A DNA stretch of 64,000 bases from G965250275 sp965250275 (GCA_965250275.1 OZ252297.1:1798001-1862000), one strand, 5' to 3'. Positions 1 through 9,919 are shown, numbered from the stretch's first letter. Notes: a model not told the origin generated them from the letters alone. Program-made: numbers and translations.

Positions 1-30
1 CTTGCCTGCTTCCCATTCCACCGTCAAAAC

Positions 31-1800
31 TTGAGTTGGCGGCATTTTCGGAACGCGCCGCTCAATTCTATTGCTGCTTTGGAGACACTCATTTTTGCTT
101 CTGTCCGCATTGCCCGGCTTGTGGGAACTGTCGTTGGCATGGTCTTTTCCTTATCCGTTGCCGCATTTGCCCAGACCGCCAGCCAGGTCACGCCGGGCAC
201 CTTCGAGCCTCCCGCGCAAAACCTGAGTGGCTCAATCGTCTTTACCGGCGAGGCCGGGGTGCAGGCACCTGCAGGTTCGGACAAGCTGTTCATCACGCTC
301 AGCGATGTCGTTCTGAAAGACGGTTTGCCCCAGATGGCAGAGGCAAACGCAGCGTTGCGGGCGCGACTGACCGGGAAATCCATTCCTGTGTCCGAGATTT
401 TCGCTGCTGTTTCGGATTTGGAGGCGGCCTATGCCAATGCCGGTTACATTCTTGCGCGTGTGGTCTTGCCTGCCCAGAGCCTGCGAAATGGCGGCGTGCT
501 GCAGGTGGTCGTGGTCAACGGGTTTGTCGAAGGCATCGATGCGTCGGCCCTGCCGCCCGAAGTCCGGGGACGCATCGAGGAGCTGACCGAGCCTTTGGTC
601 GGCAAGCCCGGATTGCGGCTGCCGGAAATCGAACGGCAACTGCTGTTGGCCGGGGACACTTACGGCGTTGCTCTGGGGTCTGCGCTGACGGCAGGCGCGC
701 AGCCGGGCGGAACAGTGGTCGTTCTTGAATCCGACTACAAAGAGGTCACTGGGTTTATCGGATTCGACAACGTCGCCGAGGATACGCTTGGTGACGTGGC
801 GCTGAATGCGGGGATCGAGCTGAACGGCTTGTTGTCGATGGGCGAGACGATCTACGGTCGCATCTCTGGCTCACCCAAGGATTTCTTCAGTGATGAACCC
901 CAGTACCGGACCCTGGCACTGGGCGCAGTCTTTCCCATCGGGGACGAAGGCCTGACCCTGAACTTCGAAGCCACCAAAAGCCAGACCACGCCGGACGCCA
1001 TCGTGCCGACGACGAGCGAATTTGACCGATACGCCGTGCGTCTGTTCTATCCCTGGATCAGGTCGCGCGGGTTCAACCTGTCCACGCAACTCAGCCTGGA
1101 TTGGCAGAAGGATGAGCAGGAACTCCTCAGCATCGCCGGTCGCGTTCCAATTTACGAAGACAAGCTGACAGTGTTGCGCGCCTCGGGAGACATTTTCCGG
1201 CAGTTCGACAACGGCGCGGTTCTGGAAGCAGGCGCCGTTTTCTCGCAAGGGCTGGACGCGCTTGGCGCCAAACGCGCGGGCACCGGAACCGTCCCGCTGT
1301 CCCGCCAGGGCGCGGACGCGGTGTTTTCCAAGCTCGTGATGTCGCTGCGGTACCAGCAGCTACTGGCTGAAAACCTGGCCATTTCAGTGAGCGGTCGGCT
1401 GCAATCCTCATTTGGTGATCCCTTGTTGACGTCGGAGCAACTGAGCATCGCGGGCGCAAATGAGCTATCAACGTTTGACGCGGGTTCGGTGCAGGGTGAC
1501 AATGGGTGGGTTGTACGGACAGAGCTGTCCTCCCCACGGAACGTCAACCTGGGACAGATGCCCTTTCTGCTCAGCCCTTACGTCTTCGGGGCCTATGGCA
1601 TCGTGAATCTGGAACAGCCGACGGTTTTTGAGCAGGCAAAGGTCAAGGCGGCCTCTTACGGGGTGGGGCTGGAACTGGTGGCATTGCAGGAATCCCGATT
1701 CCGATCGGGTTCGATACGCATTGAGTACGGAAGGGGAGACCGGGATGACAACCAGCCAGACGGGAACCGGTTCAGCATCATCGGCACTTACAGGTTCTAA
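31..1800 (+). CDS. TpsB/FhaC/ShlB-type two-partner secretion transporter
   Basis: Outer-membrane transporter that would export the TpsA exoprotein encoded immediately downstream. A hydrophobic signal segment ends near AAFA-Q (about nt 139-174). A POTRA-like region follows (about residues 75-235, with the typical AYANAGYILARV and LRLPEIERQLLL segments). The rest is a glycine-rich, alternating beta-barrel that closes with ...FSIIGTYRF, an aromatic-terminated final strand typical of outer-membrane proteins. The frame is open to the window edge, and the TTG at 31 has no visible Shine-Dalgarno. The true start could be TTG 79, GTG 121, ATG 139, or lie before the window. The 3' end overlaps the TpsA start by 56 nt. 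Family assignment is strong; the substrate is inferred from adjacency. Confidence 0.85.
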   Translation: MSWRHFRNAPLNSIAALETLIFASVRIARLVGTVVGMVFSLSVAAFAQTASQVTPGTFEPPAQNLSGSIVFTGEAGVQAPAGSDKLFITLSDVVLKDGLPQMAEANAALRARLTGKSIPVSEIFAAVSDLEAAYANAGYILARVVLPAQSLRNGGVLQVVVVNGFVEGIDASALPPEVRGRIEELTEPLVGKPGLRLPEIERQLLLAGDTYGVALGSALTAGAQPGGTVVVLESDYKEVTGFIGFDNVAEDTLGDVALNAGIELNGLLSMGETIYGRISGSPKDFFSDEPQYRTLALGAVFPIGDEGLTLNFEATKSQTTPDAIVPTTSEFDRYAVRLFYPWIRSRGFNLSTQLSLDWQKDEQELLSIAGRVPIYEDKLTVLRASGDIFRQFDNGAVLEAGAVFSQGLDALGAKRAGTGTVPLSRQGADAVFSKLVMSLRYQQLLAENLAISVSGRLQSSFGDPLLTSEQLSIAGANELSTFDAGSVQGDNGWVVRTELSSPRNVNLGQMPFLLSPYVFGAYGIVNLEQPTVFEQAKVKAASYGVGLELVALQESRFRSGSIRIEYGRGDRDDNQPDGNRFSIIGTYRF

Positions 1801-4800
1801 GCGCGGTCGGTTTCGCGCATTGCGCGCAATGGTCGTGGCCTCTACGGCGCTGACGCCTTTGGCCCTTATGGCAGACGGTCTGCCAACGGGCGGTGTGGTT
1901 GCAGCCGGGTCCGTCGCGATTGGTGCGCCCTCTGGTGGTCAGATGACAATCAACCAGAGTTCTGGCGCCGCGGTGGTAAACTGGAACAGCTTCTCAATTG
2001 GTCAGGGCAATTCGGTCAACGTGGTGCAGCCCGGCGCAAATGCGGCACTCTTGAACCGGGTGACCGGCAACACGACCAGCCAGATCCACGGTCGCCTGAC
2101 TGCCAATGGTCAGGTGCATGTGGTTAACCCGAACGGCATTTTCATTGGGCCCAACGGACGGATCAATACGGCAGGTTTCGTTGGCTCGACCCTGGACATC
2201 TCGAACGCGGATTTCATTTCGGGCCGCTATCGGTATCGCGGCACCGGGCAGTCTGCGGGCGTGACCAATCAGGGCCGGATCACAACGGTTCCCGGCGGGT
2301 ATGCGGCGCTGCTGGGCGGACGCGTCTCCAATTCCGGCATCATCGACGTGCCGCTGGGCCGGGTCGGTCTGGGAGCAGGCGAGCGGGTCACACTTGACCT
2401 TTCCGGAGACCAGTTCCTGCAGGTTGCAGTCCCGTCTGATACGGACGACGAGGCGATGGAGGCCCTGATCGAGCATTCGGGCAAAATCCGCGCAAATGGC
2501 GGGCGTGTCGAAATGCGTGCTGCAACGGCCCGCGACGCGGCGCGGCGGGCCGTCAATCTGTCCGGCGTTGTCGAGGCGCGCACGGTCAGTGGCCGCTCCG
2601 GCGCCATCACGTTGGGTGGCGGTCTGGGCGGCCAGGTCCGGGTGAGCGGTCGTCTGGACACCACAGCGCCACCAACGCTGGTCGAGGCATCGCTGCGCCC
2701 TTCGGCGCGGCCACAGCGGGGGGGCGACATCACTGTGACCGGTGCCGACATCACGCTGGCCGGTGCCACGCTGGACGCCAGCGGGGATGAAGGGGGCGGT
2801 CCGATCCGCGTCGGCGGCGAAACCCGGGGCGGCGGCACCCTCCAGCGCGCATTGCGCCTTGAGGTCGATGACGCAACGCGGGTCAGCGCAGATGCCGGGC
2901 GGGTAGGCGACGGGGGCGAGATCATTTTCTGGTCCGATCTCGACACAGACTTCAGCGGCGCGGTGTCGTCTCGCGGCGGGGCGGCCTCTGGAGACGGCGG
3001 ATTTGTGGAGGTGTCGGGCGAGCTTAACTTGCGCTATCGCGGTTCTGCGGATCGCAGCGCCCCAAATGGCAGCCCCGGTTTGTTGCTGCTCGATCCCACG
3101 GATATTGAAGTATCTGCAACCGGATTCATCGATGGTGTGACCCTCGGAAACGATCTGAATGATGGCCCGGTCTCTCTGAACACAAACTCTTCCGACAGCG
3201 AAGCCGGGAACATCACGGTCGAAGACGATGTCACATGGACGTCGAACAACGCGCTGACGATGGTGGCCAACAACAACATCGTTTTGAACGGCGCGATCAC
3301 GGGAACTTCGGGCGGGCTCAATCTCTCTGCTGAGGGCACGATCACGACGGGGGACGGCGGCGCGATCAATGTGGGCACGTTCCAGCTGCGGCGGGGCAGC
3401 TGGGTGCAAAACGCGGCGACGCTTCCGGCCTTCTCCGCCACTGACTTTGGGATCGATGCGCATGGCGATGGCGCGGATTCAAACTTTCTGCGTGCCATGG
3501 GTGGCGACGGCAGCGCAGGCAATCCATATCAACTGGTGGACATCTATGGGGTGCAGGGTCTCGCCTCCGCCTTGTACTTCTCGTCGGAGTTTGCGCTGGC
3601 AAACAACATAGACGCTACGGGTACACAGAACTGGACCGATTTGTTCTCTGCCGGTGACGGCTTTGTGCCAATCGTCAGTTTCGCGGGTGCCCTGGATGGT
3701 GCTGGCTTCGCGATAGATGGTTTGTCGATTGACCTGCTCGATTGCTGCGAGGGAAGCGAGCCTGCCGGCATGTTCAGACGGCTCGAAGATGGTAGCGTTG
3801 TTCAGGACCTGCGCCTCACGAACGCTGATGTCGCGGGGGGGTATGGCGGGATTCTGGTTGTGACCAACCTGGGCACGATCAGAAACACGTCAGTGTCCGG
3901 CACGATCACTACGGACGAGGAATCAGGGTCAGACAACTTTGGGGTGTCCGGGACCGGAGGCATGGCGGGGCACAATCGCGGACTGATCGAAGACAGCTTT
4001 TCGACCGCAACAGTGAATGTCAATTTGGACTTTGGTGACACCGATGTTGAGGCCGGTGGCCTTGTGGGCTGGCTGTCCTCGCCCGGCACAGTTAATCGGT
4101 CCCACGCCACTGGAAACGTGACCGTCACCCATACCGTGGAGGACTTTTCGATTGTTGCGGGTGGTCTTGTCGGAGATCTGCGAGGGACGGTGATGGACTC
4201 CTATGCATTGGGGGACGTGTCCGTGATCACCGGTGACGACGCAGCCATAGCGCTGGTGGGTGGTCTTGCCGGTGACGTTCTCGGAACCATAACCAACGCA
4301 TTCTCCGCGGGTACGCCGAGCCTGACAGGGCCCGGGTCCGGAACAGTTGGCGGCTTCACAGGGGCCAGTGCAGCTGTGCCAACTGGTTTCTGGGACGCCG
4401 AGGCTTCCGGTGTCTCCACAAGCGCAGCCGGAACGGGGCTGACCACCGCCGAGTTACAGGATACCGCCGGGTTTTTGGCGCGTGCCGGTGCGCTGGGATG
4501 GGACTTTGACACCGTCTGGGCGCCGGGGCAGAGCGGGTTCTATCCGGTCAACTATTCGACCAGCCCGGTGGTCTTTGCGCGACCGAACGCCACCACGGCG
4601 CAGTACGGCGAGATAGGATCGGCTTCGACCACCGGCACGGTTGCGGGTGGCGCCTCTGATTACGTCTTTGGGCCGACCGGTGACATGCTTGATACGTCTA
4701 TCGTGTTCTCCCCGCTGAATTTCGCCGACTTTACCGTTGGGGACACCACGTTCACCCTGGCCCGGACCAGCATCACCAGCGATCTGGCGCAAAGTTACCG

Positions 4801-6217
4801 GGTTGTTGCACTGCCCGGAACGGCGACCATCACGCCCGCACCACTGACCGTGACGGCGGATGATCGCACCGCGCAATATGGCCCCGGTTTTGCGTTTGAC
4901 GGCACAGAGTTTTCGTTGACCGGACTGGTTGAGGGCGACAGCGTGACTTCGGTCAATCTTACGAGCGCGGGCAGCGCGGCCGGGGCGTCGGTTTCCGGAA
5001 ATCCCTATACCATTGCCGTCAGCGGGGCGGTGGGCGACGGACTGAGCAACTACGATATCACGTATGTGCCGGGGTCGCTGACGCTGACCCGTGCGCCTTT
5101 GACGGTCACCGCAGATGACCGGACGGCGGTGTACGGTCCGGGTTTCAGCTTTTCGGGCACCGAGTTTACAACGACGGGTCTGGCCTTCTCGGCGGACAGC
5201 GTCACGGGGGCAACGCTCAGCAGCACCGGCAGTGTTGCGGGCGCGTCCGTATCGGGTAACCCTTACGCGATCTCCATCGGGGACGCGACGGGGTCTGGAT
5301 TGTCCAACTATGACATCACTTACCAGACCGGTGCATTGACCCTCACTGCCGCACCTTTGACGGTGACTGCGCGCGATCAGATGACCGCCGAAGGCGTCGG
5401 GTTCACTTTCGCAGGCACAGAGTTCACGGTTTCGGGGCTGGCTTTCTCGGGTGACCAGGTGACCCGCGCGGATCTCTCCAGCGCAGGTGCGGACCCAAAA
5501 GCGTCGGCCGATGACAGCCCCTTCCCAATCCAGATCTCTGGCGCACAGGGCGTCGGATTGGGGAACTACGACATCACATATGTTGCCGGATCAATGGTTG
5601 TTGAAGCCTCGCCCAACCAGCAGGTGCCGCCGCCGGTTCCAGTGATCCCCGAGCCGCCAAACCCCGGTGATGTCATCCTGACCGGCCTGCCCGGTGATGA
5701 GGGCATCCAGGTCGACGCCGGGGGGGCAGCTCGCAATATCGAGCTGGCTCAGGAAACGCTGGTGGATGTTCAGGCGATTTCGACCAGTTTTGAATCAACA
5801 GCAGAGGCGTGCGGACAGAGTTCCGACGACATCTCTCGCTATCTGGCGTGTCTGGCGGATGCGTTGGGCGACTTCGCGGATGAGCTGGACGCGATTTCGA
5901 CGGACCTGCCACCGGGGATGGAATCGGTCGCAACCATTGTTCAGAACGCCCGCTCCGGCGTTCTGGACGCCAGCGCGCGTACGGAAGCGCGCTTGGCAAA
6001 CGCGACCACAGATGCGGAACGCGCGGCAATTCGCGCCGACGCCCTGACCGCAGCCCGCTCGGAGCTGGAAACCGCCAAGACAGAGATCCGAAAGGCCATT
6101 TCACTGATACGGGCGGAGGATCCGGAACTGGTGAGCTTGCAGACCGAGACCGTGAATACGGTTGCAAACGCTTTCGAAAGTGCCGAGATCAGCCTCTCAC
6201 GGGTGCTGGAGCTTTGA
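1745..6217 (+). CDS. TpsA-type filamentous hemagglutinin N-terminal domain exoprotein with MBG-like repeats
   Basis: Large secreted exoprotein of 1,490 residues. ATG 1745 is preferred because GGGGAG lies just upstream and a long basic signal peptide follows, with cleavage near residue 43 (LMA-D). The next ~250 residues are a TPS domain: GAPSGGQMTINQSS, FSIGQGNSV, then NPNG at 128-131 and repeated short beta-helix turns. A GLUG/beta-helix-like middle follows. Three MBG/YDG-like repeats of about 85 residues each (APLTVTADDRTA...YDITY) span roughly nt 4838-5600. The tail is a Pro-rich linker then an alpha-helical segment with two Cys 15 residues apart (CGQSS...LAC). The tpsB-tpsA arrangement fits type Vb secretion. 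Its function, whether adhesin or otherwise, cannot be read from the sequence. Confidence 0.88.
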   Translation: MTTSQTGTGSASSALTGSKRGRFRALRAMVVASTALTPLALMADGLPTGGVVAAGSVAIGAPSGGQMTINQSSGAAVVNWNSFSIGQGNSVNVVQPGANAALLNRVTGNTTSQIHGRLTANGQVHVVNPNGIFIGPNGRINTAGFVGSTLDISNADFISGRYRYRGTGQSAGVTNQGRITTVPGGYAALLGGRVSNSGIIDVPLGRVGLGAGERVTLDLSGDQFLQVAVPSDTDDEAMEALIEHSGKIRANGGRVEMRAATARDAARRAVNLSGVVEARTVSGRSGAITLGGGLGGQVRVSGRLDTTAPPTLVEASLRPSARPQRGGDITVTGADITLAGATLDASGDEGGGPIRVGGETRGGGTLQRALRLEVDDATRVSADAGRVGDGGEIIFWSDLDTDFSGAVSSRGGAASGDGGFVEVSGELNLRYRGSADRSAPNGSPGLLLLDPTDIEVSATGFIDGVTLGNDLNDGPVSLNTNSSDSEAGNITVEDDVTWTSNNALTMVANNNIVLNGAITGTSGGLNLSAEGTITTGDGGAINVGTFQLRRGSWVQNAATLPAFSATDFGIDAHGDGADSNFLRAMGGDGSAGNPYQLVDIYGVQGLASALYFSSEFALANNIDATGTQNWTDLFSAGDGFVPIVSFAGALDGAGFAIDGLSIDLLDCCEGSEPAGMFRRLEDGSVVQDLRLTNADVAGGYGGILVVTNLGTIRNTSVSGTITTDEESGSDNFGVSGTGGMAGHNRGLIEDSFSTATVNVNLDFGDTDVEAGGLVGWLSSPGTVNRSHATGNVTVTHTVEDFSIVAGGLVGDLRGTVMDSYALGDVSVITGDDAAIALVGGLAGDVLGTITNAFSAGTPSLTGPGSGTVGGFTGASAAVPTGFWDAEASGVSTSAAGTGLTTAELQDTAGFLARAGALGWDFDTVWAPGQSGFYPVNYSTSPVVFARPNATTAQYGEIGSASTTGTVAGGASDYVFGPTGDMLDTSIVFSPLNFADFTVGDTTFTLARTSITSDLAQSYRVVALPGTATITPAPLTVTADDRTAQYGPGFAFDGTEFSLTGLVEGDSVTSVNLTSAGSAAGASVSGNPYTIAVSGAVGDGLSNYDITYVPGSLTLTRAPLTVTADDRTAVYGPGFSFSGTEFTTTGLAFSADSVTGATLSSTGSVAGASVSGNPYAISIGDATGSGLSNYDITYQTGALTLTAAPLTVTARDQMTAEGVGFTFAGTEFTVSGLAFSGDQVTRADLSSAGADPKASADDSPFPIQISGAQGVGLGNYDITYVAGSMVVEASPNQQVPPPVPVIPEPPNPGDVILTGLPGDEGIQVDAGGAARNIELAQETLVDVQAISTSFESTAEACGQSSDDISRYLACLADALGDFADELDAISTDLPPGMESVATIVQNARSGVLDASARTEARLANATTDAERAAIRADALTAARSELETAKTEIRKAISLIRAEDPELVSLQTETVNTVANAFESAEISLSRVLEL

Positions 6218-6218
6218 T

Positions 6219-8147
6219 GTGAGGCCGGTAGTGCGCTTCGTTCTGATCGTTTTCGGGTTTTGCATGATCGTCGGCAGCGCGGTTGCCGAAACGCGAACTG
6301 CACTGATCATCGGGAATTCCGACTACCAATTTGTCGGACCGCTCGACAACCCGATCAACGACGCCTCTGACATGGCCATCGCGCTGGAGGGCCTCGGGTT
6401 CGAGGTCTTTCTGGGGACGGACCTGAACCGCGTTGAAATGCTGGAGTTGACCGAAGCTTTCGGCACAGCTTCCGAGGATTCGGATGTTGCGCTGTTCTAC
6501 TACGCAGGGCATGGGTTTCAGGTTTCGGGGCAGAACTATCTGGTACCGGTGGATGCGCGCATCGCGTCCGGCGCGGATGTGCCGACCCAAACCGTTGTCA
6601 TCAATGAGATCCTGACGGCCATGGAACGCGCGCCGGGCATCCGTCTGGTGTTCCTTGATGCATGTCGGGACAATCCTTTCGAAGCCGTGCAGGGCGATGT
6701 CGGGATCTCCAGTGGTCTGGCACGGGTCGGGACTTCGGCAGATTTCATGTTTGCCTATGCGACCCAGCCGGACAATGTCGCCTATGACGGAACCGGGCGG
6801 AACAGCTTTTTTACTGAATCGATGCTGAGCCACATTTACACCCCGGGTCAGGACATAGCGGATCTGATGATTTCGGTGCGCAAGGACGTGCTTGCCGCCA
6901 CTGGCGGACGGCAGATCCCGTGGGAAAACTCATCTCTCACCCGCCAGTTCCGTTTCGACCAAAGCCCTGTGACGGCTTCCGAAGAAACGCTCTTGTGGCA
7001 GGTTGCGGCCAGTGCAAACGACCCGCAGTTGATGCAACTCTATATGGATCGCTATCCACAGGGCGCCCATGTGGGGGATGTGCTGGCCTTTCTCGACGAT
7101 GCTGATACCCGTACACGTGCCTTGGAAACCGGTCAGGACGACGAACAGGCGGAACGGCTGTGGCAACTGGCGCAGCGCAGCAGGATGCGGCCCTTGTTGG
7201 AGTTCTATCTGGAGCAATACCCCGACGGTGTTCATGCAGGCCAGGCGCGGCGACTGATCCAGTCCATTCCATCCCGCGATGACGCTACACCTGGAGGCAT
7301 CTGCGAAAGGCTGGCCACCCATCCACGAGACGCGACTGCGACAAACGCCGGTGTCCCGTTCGCCCGTCTGCAGCAGAACGCGCTGACGGCAATTCAGGCC
7401 TGTAGTGCAGCAGCTGTGCAGTCGCCCGATCTGGTGCATTACACAGCGCTTTTGGCGCGGGCCACGGCGGCTTCCGGCGACATCGACCGGGCGGTTACAC
7501 TGTACCGGCAGGCGGCAGAGCGCGGCGACCTGCGCGCTATGGTCAGCCTTGCCCAACTGACCGATTCCGGTACCGGCGTTGCGCAAGATCCGCAGGCTGC
7601 GCTGGCGCTCTATGAAAGGGCGGCGTCCGCGGGCAGCCCGGATGCAAAGATCAATCTTGCCATCTCATTGTTCGAAGGCGCAGGCGTGACGCAAGATCAG
7701 GAGCGCGCCATCGGGCTACTCAGAGAGGCGGCTGCGTTGGGATCTGCCAAGGCGACCTTCAATCTTGGGGTTCTGGCGCAGAGCGGTGTGACGGACGATC
7801 CCGGCGAGGCGTTGGGCTTGTTCCAGACCGCCGCGCGCGAAGGAGAGGTCGAAGGCTATCGCGCGGCCGCTATTCTGCTAGACGAAGGGCGAGGGGTCCC
7901 GCGTGACCCGGAGGCCGCGGCCAACATGTTGCTGCGCGGGGCCGCCGAAGACAATGGAACGGTCGTGGCGCAACTGACCGACGACGCCGACAGCTGGTCC
8001 CGCGACACCATTGCGGCCATGCAGACGCGGCTGAAAGCGGCGGGCCATTACGACAGCAGCATCGATGGTCTGCCGGGCCCCGGTTTCACCTCTGCCCTGA
8101 ACGCGTGGCGCAACGGGGGGTTCGTGGCGGAGGTGCTCGTCGAGTAG
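6219..8147 (+). CDS. exported caspase-fold (peptidase C14-like) protein with Sel1 repeats
   Basis: Predicted exported protein of 642 residues counted from GTG 6219; GTG 6231 is an equally good start. A signal peptide ends near AVA-ET. An N-terminal caspase/metacaspase p20 domain (about 24-250) has both catalytic positions: His98 in YYAGHG and Cys149 in FLDACRDNP. A linker with repeat-like YMDRYPQGAHVGDV and YLEQYPDGVHAGQA segments follows. Four to five Sel1/TPR-like units (about 420-580) come next, and the C-terminus resembles a peptidoglycan-binding-1 fold (MQTRLKAAGHYDSSIDG). The start lies one base after the TpsA stop, so it is almost certainly co-transcribed with the secretion pair. Caspase-like fold is well supported; substrate and activation are unknown. 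Confidence 0.85.
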   Translation: MRPVVRFVLIVFGFCMIVGSAVAETRTALIIGNSDYQFVGPLDNPINDASDMAIALEGLGFEVFLGTDLNRVEMLELTEAFGTASEDSDVALFYYAGHGFQVSGQNYLVPVDARIASGADVPTQTVVINEILTAMERAPGIRLVFLDACRDNPFEAVQGDVGISSGLARVGTSADFMFAYATQPDNVAYDGTGRNSFFTESMLSHIYTPGQDIADLMISVRKDVLAATGGRQIPWENSSLTRQFRFDQSPVTASEETLLWQVAASANDPQLMQLYMDRYPQGAHVGDVLAFLDDADTRTRALETGQDDEQAERLWQLAQRSRMRPLLEFYLEQYPDGVHAGQARRLIQSIPSRDDATPGGICERLATHPRDATATNAGVPFARLQQNALTAIQACSAAAVQSPDLVHYTALLARATAASGDIDRAVTLYRQAAERGDLRAMVSLAQLTDSGTGVAQDPQAALALYERAASAGSPDAKINLAISLFEGAGVTQDQERAIGLLREAAALGSAKATFNLGVLAQSGVTDDPGEALGLFQTAAREGEVEGYRAAAILLDEGRGVPRDPEAAANMLLRGAAEDNGTVVAQLTDDADSWSRDTIAAMQTRLKAAGHYDSSIDGLPGPGFTSALNAWRNGGFVAEVLVE

Positions 8148-8175
8148 GCGCTGGAGACTTCGAATGGCGAGCTGA

Positions 8176-9105
8176 TCAGCCCAGAACGCTCAACCAGAAC
8201 CAGACCGTGAGCACCGAGGCGACAGTGGCAATCAAGACGGAAGAGGCCGCGACCCGTCGAGCGCGCCCATACATGTTGGCAAAAATATAGGCGTTGAAGC
8301 CCGGCGCCATGGCCGAGGTGAGGACTGCGGAACGGAACAGGTCCTGTTGCAAAGACAGGCTTTTGCCGAAGAACCAGACCAATGCCGGGTGCAGCAACAA
8401 AGAGACCGCGCAGACAAACCCGATTGCGCGCAAATCACCTTCGGGGCGGTACTGCACAAGGACCCCGCCCAAAGCAAAAAGCGCGGTCGGCAGGGCGGCG
8501 CTTATGATCAGCACCAATGCATCGTCAATCGCGGTCGGAATGATCAATCCCGTCACATTGGCGATGAACCCAAGCCCAATGGCAAGGATCAGGACATTCT
8601 TGAACATTGAGTTCAGAACAGCGCCGGCAAACGTGGCGCCGCTTTTGCCGCGATTGCGCACAAACTCCATCACGGTCACGCCGACGCCGTAGCAAAACGG
8701 CGCATGAAACGCGACGATTGCATAGTTCCCGGTCAGCGCCTCGGTGCCGTAGGCGCGTTCGGTGATCGGCAGGCCCAACAGGACTGAGTTGGAGAACAGG
8801 CAGCAAAACCCGATGGCGACGCAGTCTTCCCACTCCCGGTTAAAGAGGATGCGCGCGCCAAAGAGCCCGGCCATAAAGCACAGCAGTGCCCCGGCATAGA
8901 AGCTGCCCATGAGGCGTGGATCAAACCCGGCATCGAGATCGAGTGTCGCAATGGCGCGAAAGAGCAGGCACGGAATGGCAAAGCTCTGGGTAAAACGCAT
9001 CAACCCTTCTATATGGGTATTTGTGAAAAATCCGGCGCGCGTCGCCGCATAGCCGCTGCCGATCACCAGAAAGACCGGCAGGATGACATCGATCAGGGTC
9101 TGCAT
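8176..9105 (-). CDS. AEC family (auxin efflux carrier-type) transporter
   Basis: Inner-membrane permease of 309 residues with about ten hydrophobic helices. It opens with MQTLIDVILPVFLVIGSGY, the usual AEC N-terminus, and ends in the C-terminal five-helix bundle (...LKV-free, ALPTALFALGGVLVQYRP, then SAMAPGFNAYIFANMYG). ATG 9105 was chosen over upstream codons because it begins exactly at the conserved first helix. It lies 16 bp after the MBL hydrolase gene on the same strand and may be the last gene of that operon. The substrate (an organic anion in this family) cannot be assigned. Confidence 0.85.
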   Translation of the reverse strand: MQTLIDVILPVFLVIGSGYAATRAGFFTNTHIEGLMRFTQSFAIPCLLFRAIATLDLDAGFDPRLMGSFYAGALLCFMAGLFGARILFNREWEDCVAIGFCCLFSNSVLLGLPITERAYGTEALTGNYAIVAFHAPFCYGVGVTVMEFVRNRGKSGATFAGAVLNSMFKNVLILAIGLGFIANVTGLIIPTAIDDALVLIISAALPTALFALGGVLVQYRPEGDLRAIGFVCAVSLLLHPALVWFFGKSLSLQQDLFRSAVLTSAMAPGFNAYIFANMYGRARRVAASSVLIATVASVLTVWFWLSVLG

Positions 9106-9121
9106 GGGACTGCTGTCGTTC

Positions 9122-9919
9122 TCAAATCGCGTACCGCAGGACCATGCCGTCATACGCCGCCGTGACATGTTCGGGCGTGTCCCGGATGACGGCGTCGTAG
9201 TCCATGTCGATATGCATATTGGTCAGCACGGCACGGCGCGGTTTGACCTGTTCGATCCAGCCCAGCGTCATGGCCATATGGGCATGTGTGGGATGCGGAT
9301 CCCGCCGCAATGCGTCCACGACCCAGCAATCAAGGTCTTCCAGAACCGGCCAGGCCGCGTCGGGAATGTCGACCACATCTGGAAGATAGGCCAGATCGCC
9401 CATGCGAAAGCCAAGACTGTCGATACTGCCGTGGCCAACCTTGAACGGTTGAAACCGGATCGGGCCGCCGGGTCCGTCCACCTCGAACGGGCCGTCGATG
9501 GTCTTCATATCGAGAATGGGAGGGTAGGGGGATCCTTCGGGCTGAACGAAGGCGTATCCAAAGCGGGAAAACAGGGCGTTTTGCGTATCGCCGTCGGCCC
9601 AGACCGGAATGCGGGCGCGCATGTTGTATACGATCATGCGCAAGTCATCGATCCCGTGCACGTGATCGGCATGCGAATGGGTGTAGACCACGGCATCCAA
9701 CCGGCCCGTGCCCGTGTCCAGCAACTGAGCGCGCAGATCCGGCGATGTGTCGATCAGTACAGTTGTGGTGCCCTCATCTCCCTCGCGCTCGACCAGCATC
9801 GAGCAACGGCGACGCTCATTCTTTGGATTGTTGGGATCGCACGCGCCCCAGTTGTTGCCCAGACGGGGCACACCACCCGAAGATCCGCTGCCAAGGATCG
9901 TAAACCGCAACTCTCCCAT
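9122..9919 (-). CDS. MBL-fold metallo-hydrolase, PhnP-like
   Basis: Metallo-beta-lactamase fold hydrolase of 265 residues. The GSGSSGGVPRLG opening and the zinc motif THSHADHVHGID place it in the PhnP/RNase Z-like branch of cyclic-phosphate phosphodiesterases. Later metal ligands are visible in PTHAHMAM and TNMHIDMD. A CDPNNPKNERRRCS segment near the N-terminus carries the Cys pair often seen in this group. Its ATG overlaps the tatD stop by one base (TGATG), which suggests translational coupling. There are no phosphonate genes nearby, so a general phosphodiesterase role is more likely than a C-P lyase role; that is inference. Confidence 0.82.
   Translation of the reverse strand: MGELRFTILGSGSSGGVPRLGNNWGACDPNNPKNERRRCSMLVEREGDEGTTTVLIDTSPDLRAQLLDTGTGRLDAVVYTHSHADHVHGIDDLRMIVYNMRARIPVWADGDTQNALFSRFGYAFVQPEGSPYPPILDMKTIDGPFEVDGPGGPIRFQPFKVGHGSIDSLGFRMGDLAYLPDVVDIPDAAWPVLEDLDCWVVDALRRDPHPTHAHMAMTLGWIEQVKPRRAVLTNMHIDMDYDAVIRDTPEHVTAAYDGMVLRYAI

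Noticed and set aside
1994..3463. Long antisense open frame (489 residues) opposite tpsA
   Set aside because: It lies fully within the TPS gene, has no ribosome-binding site and no family-like motifs; its length comes from the high-GC codon bias of the real gene.
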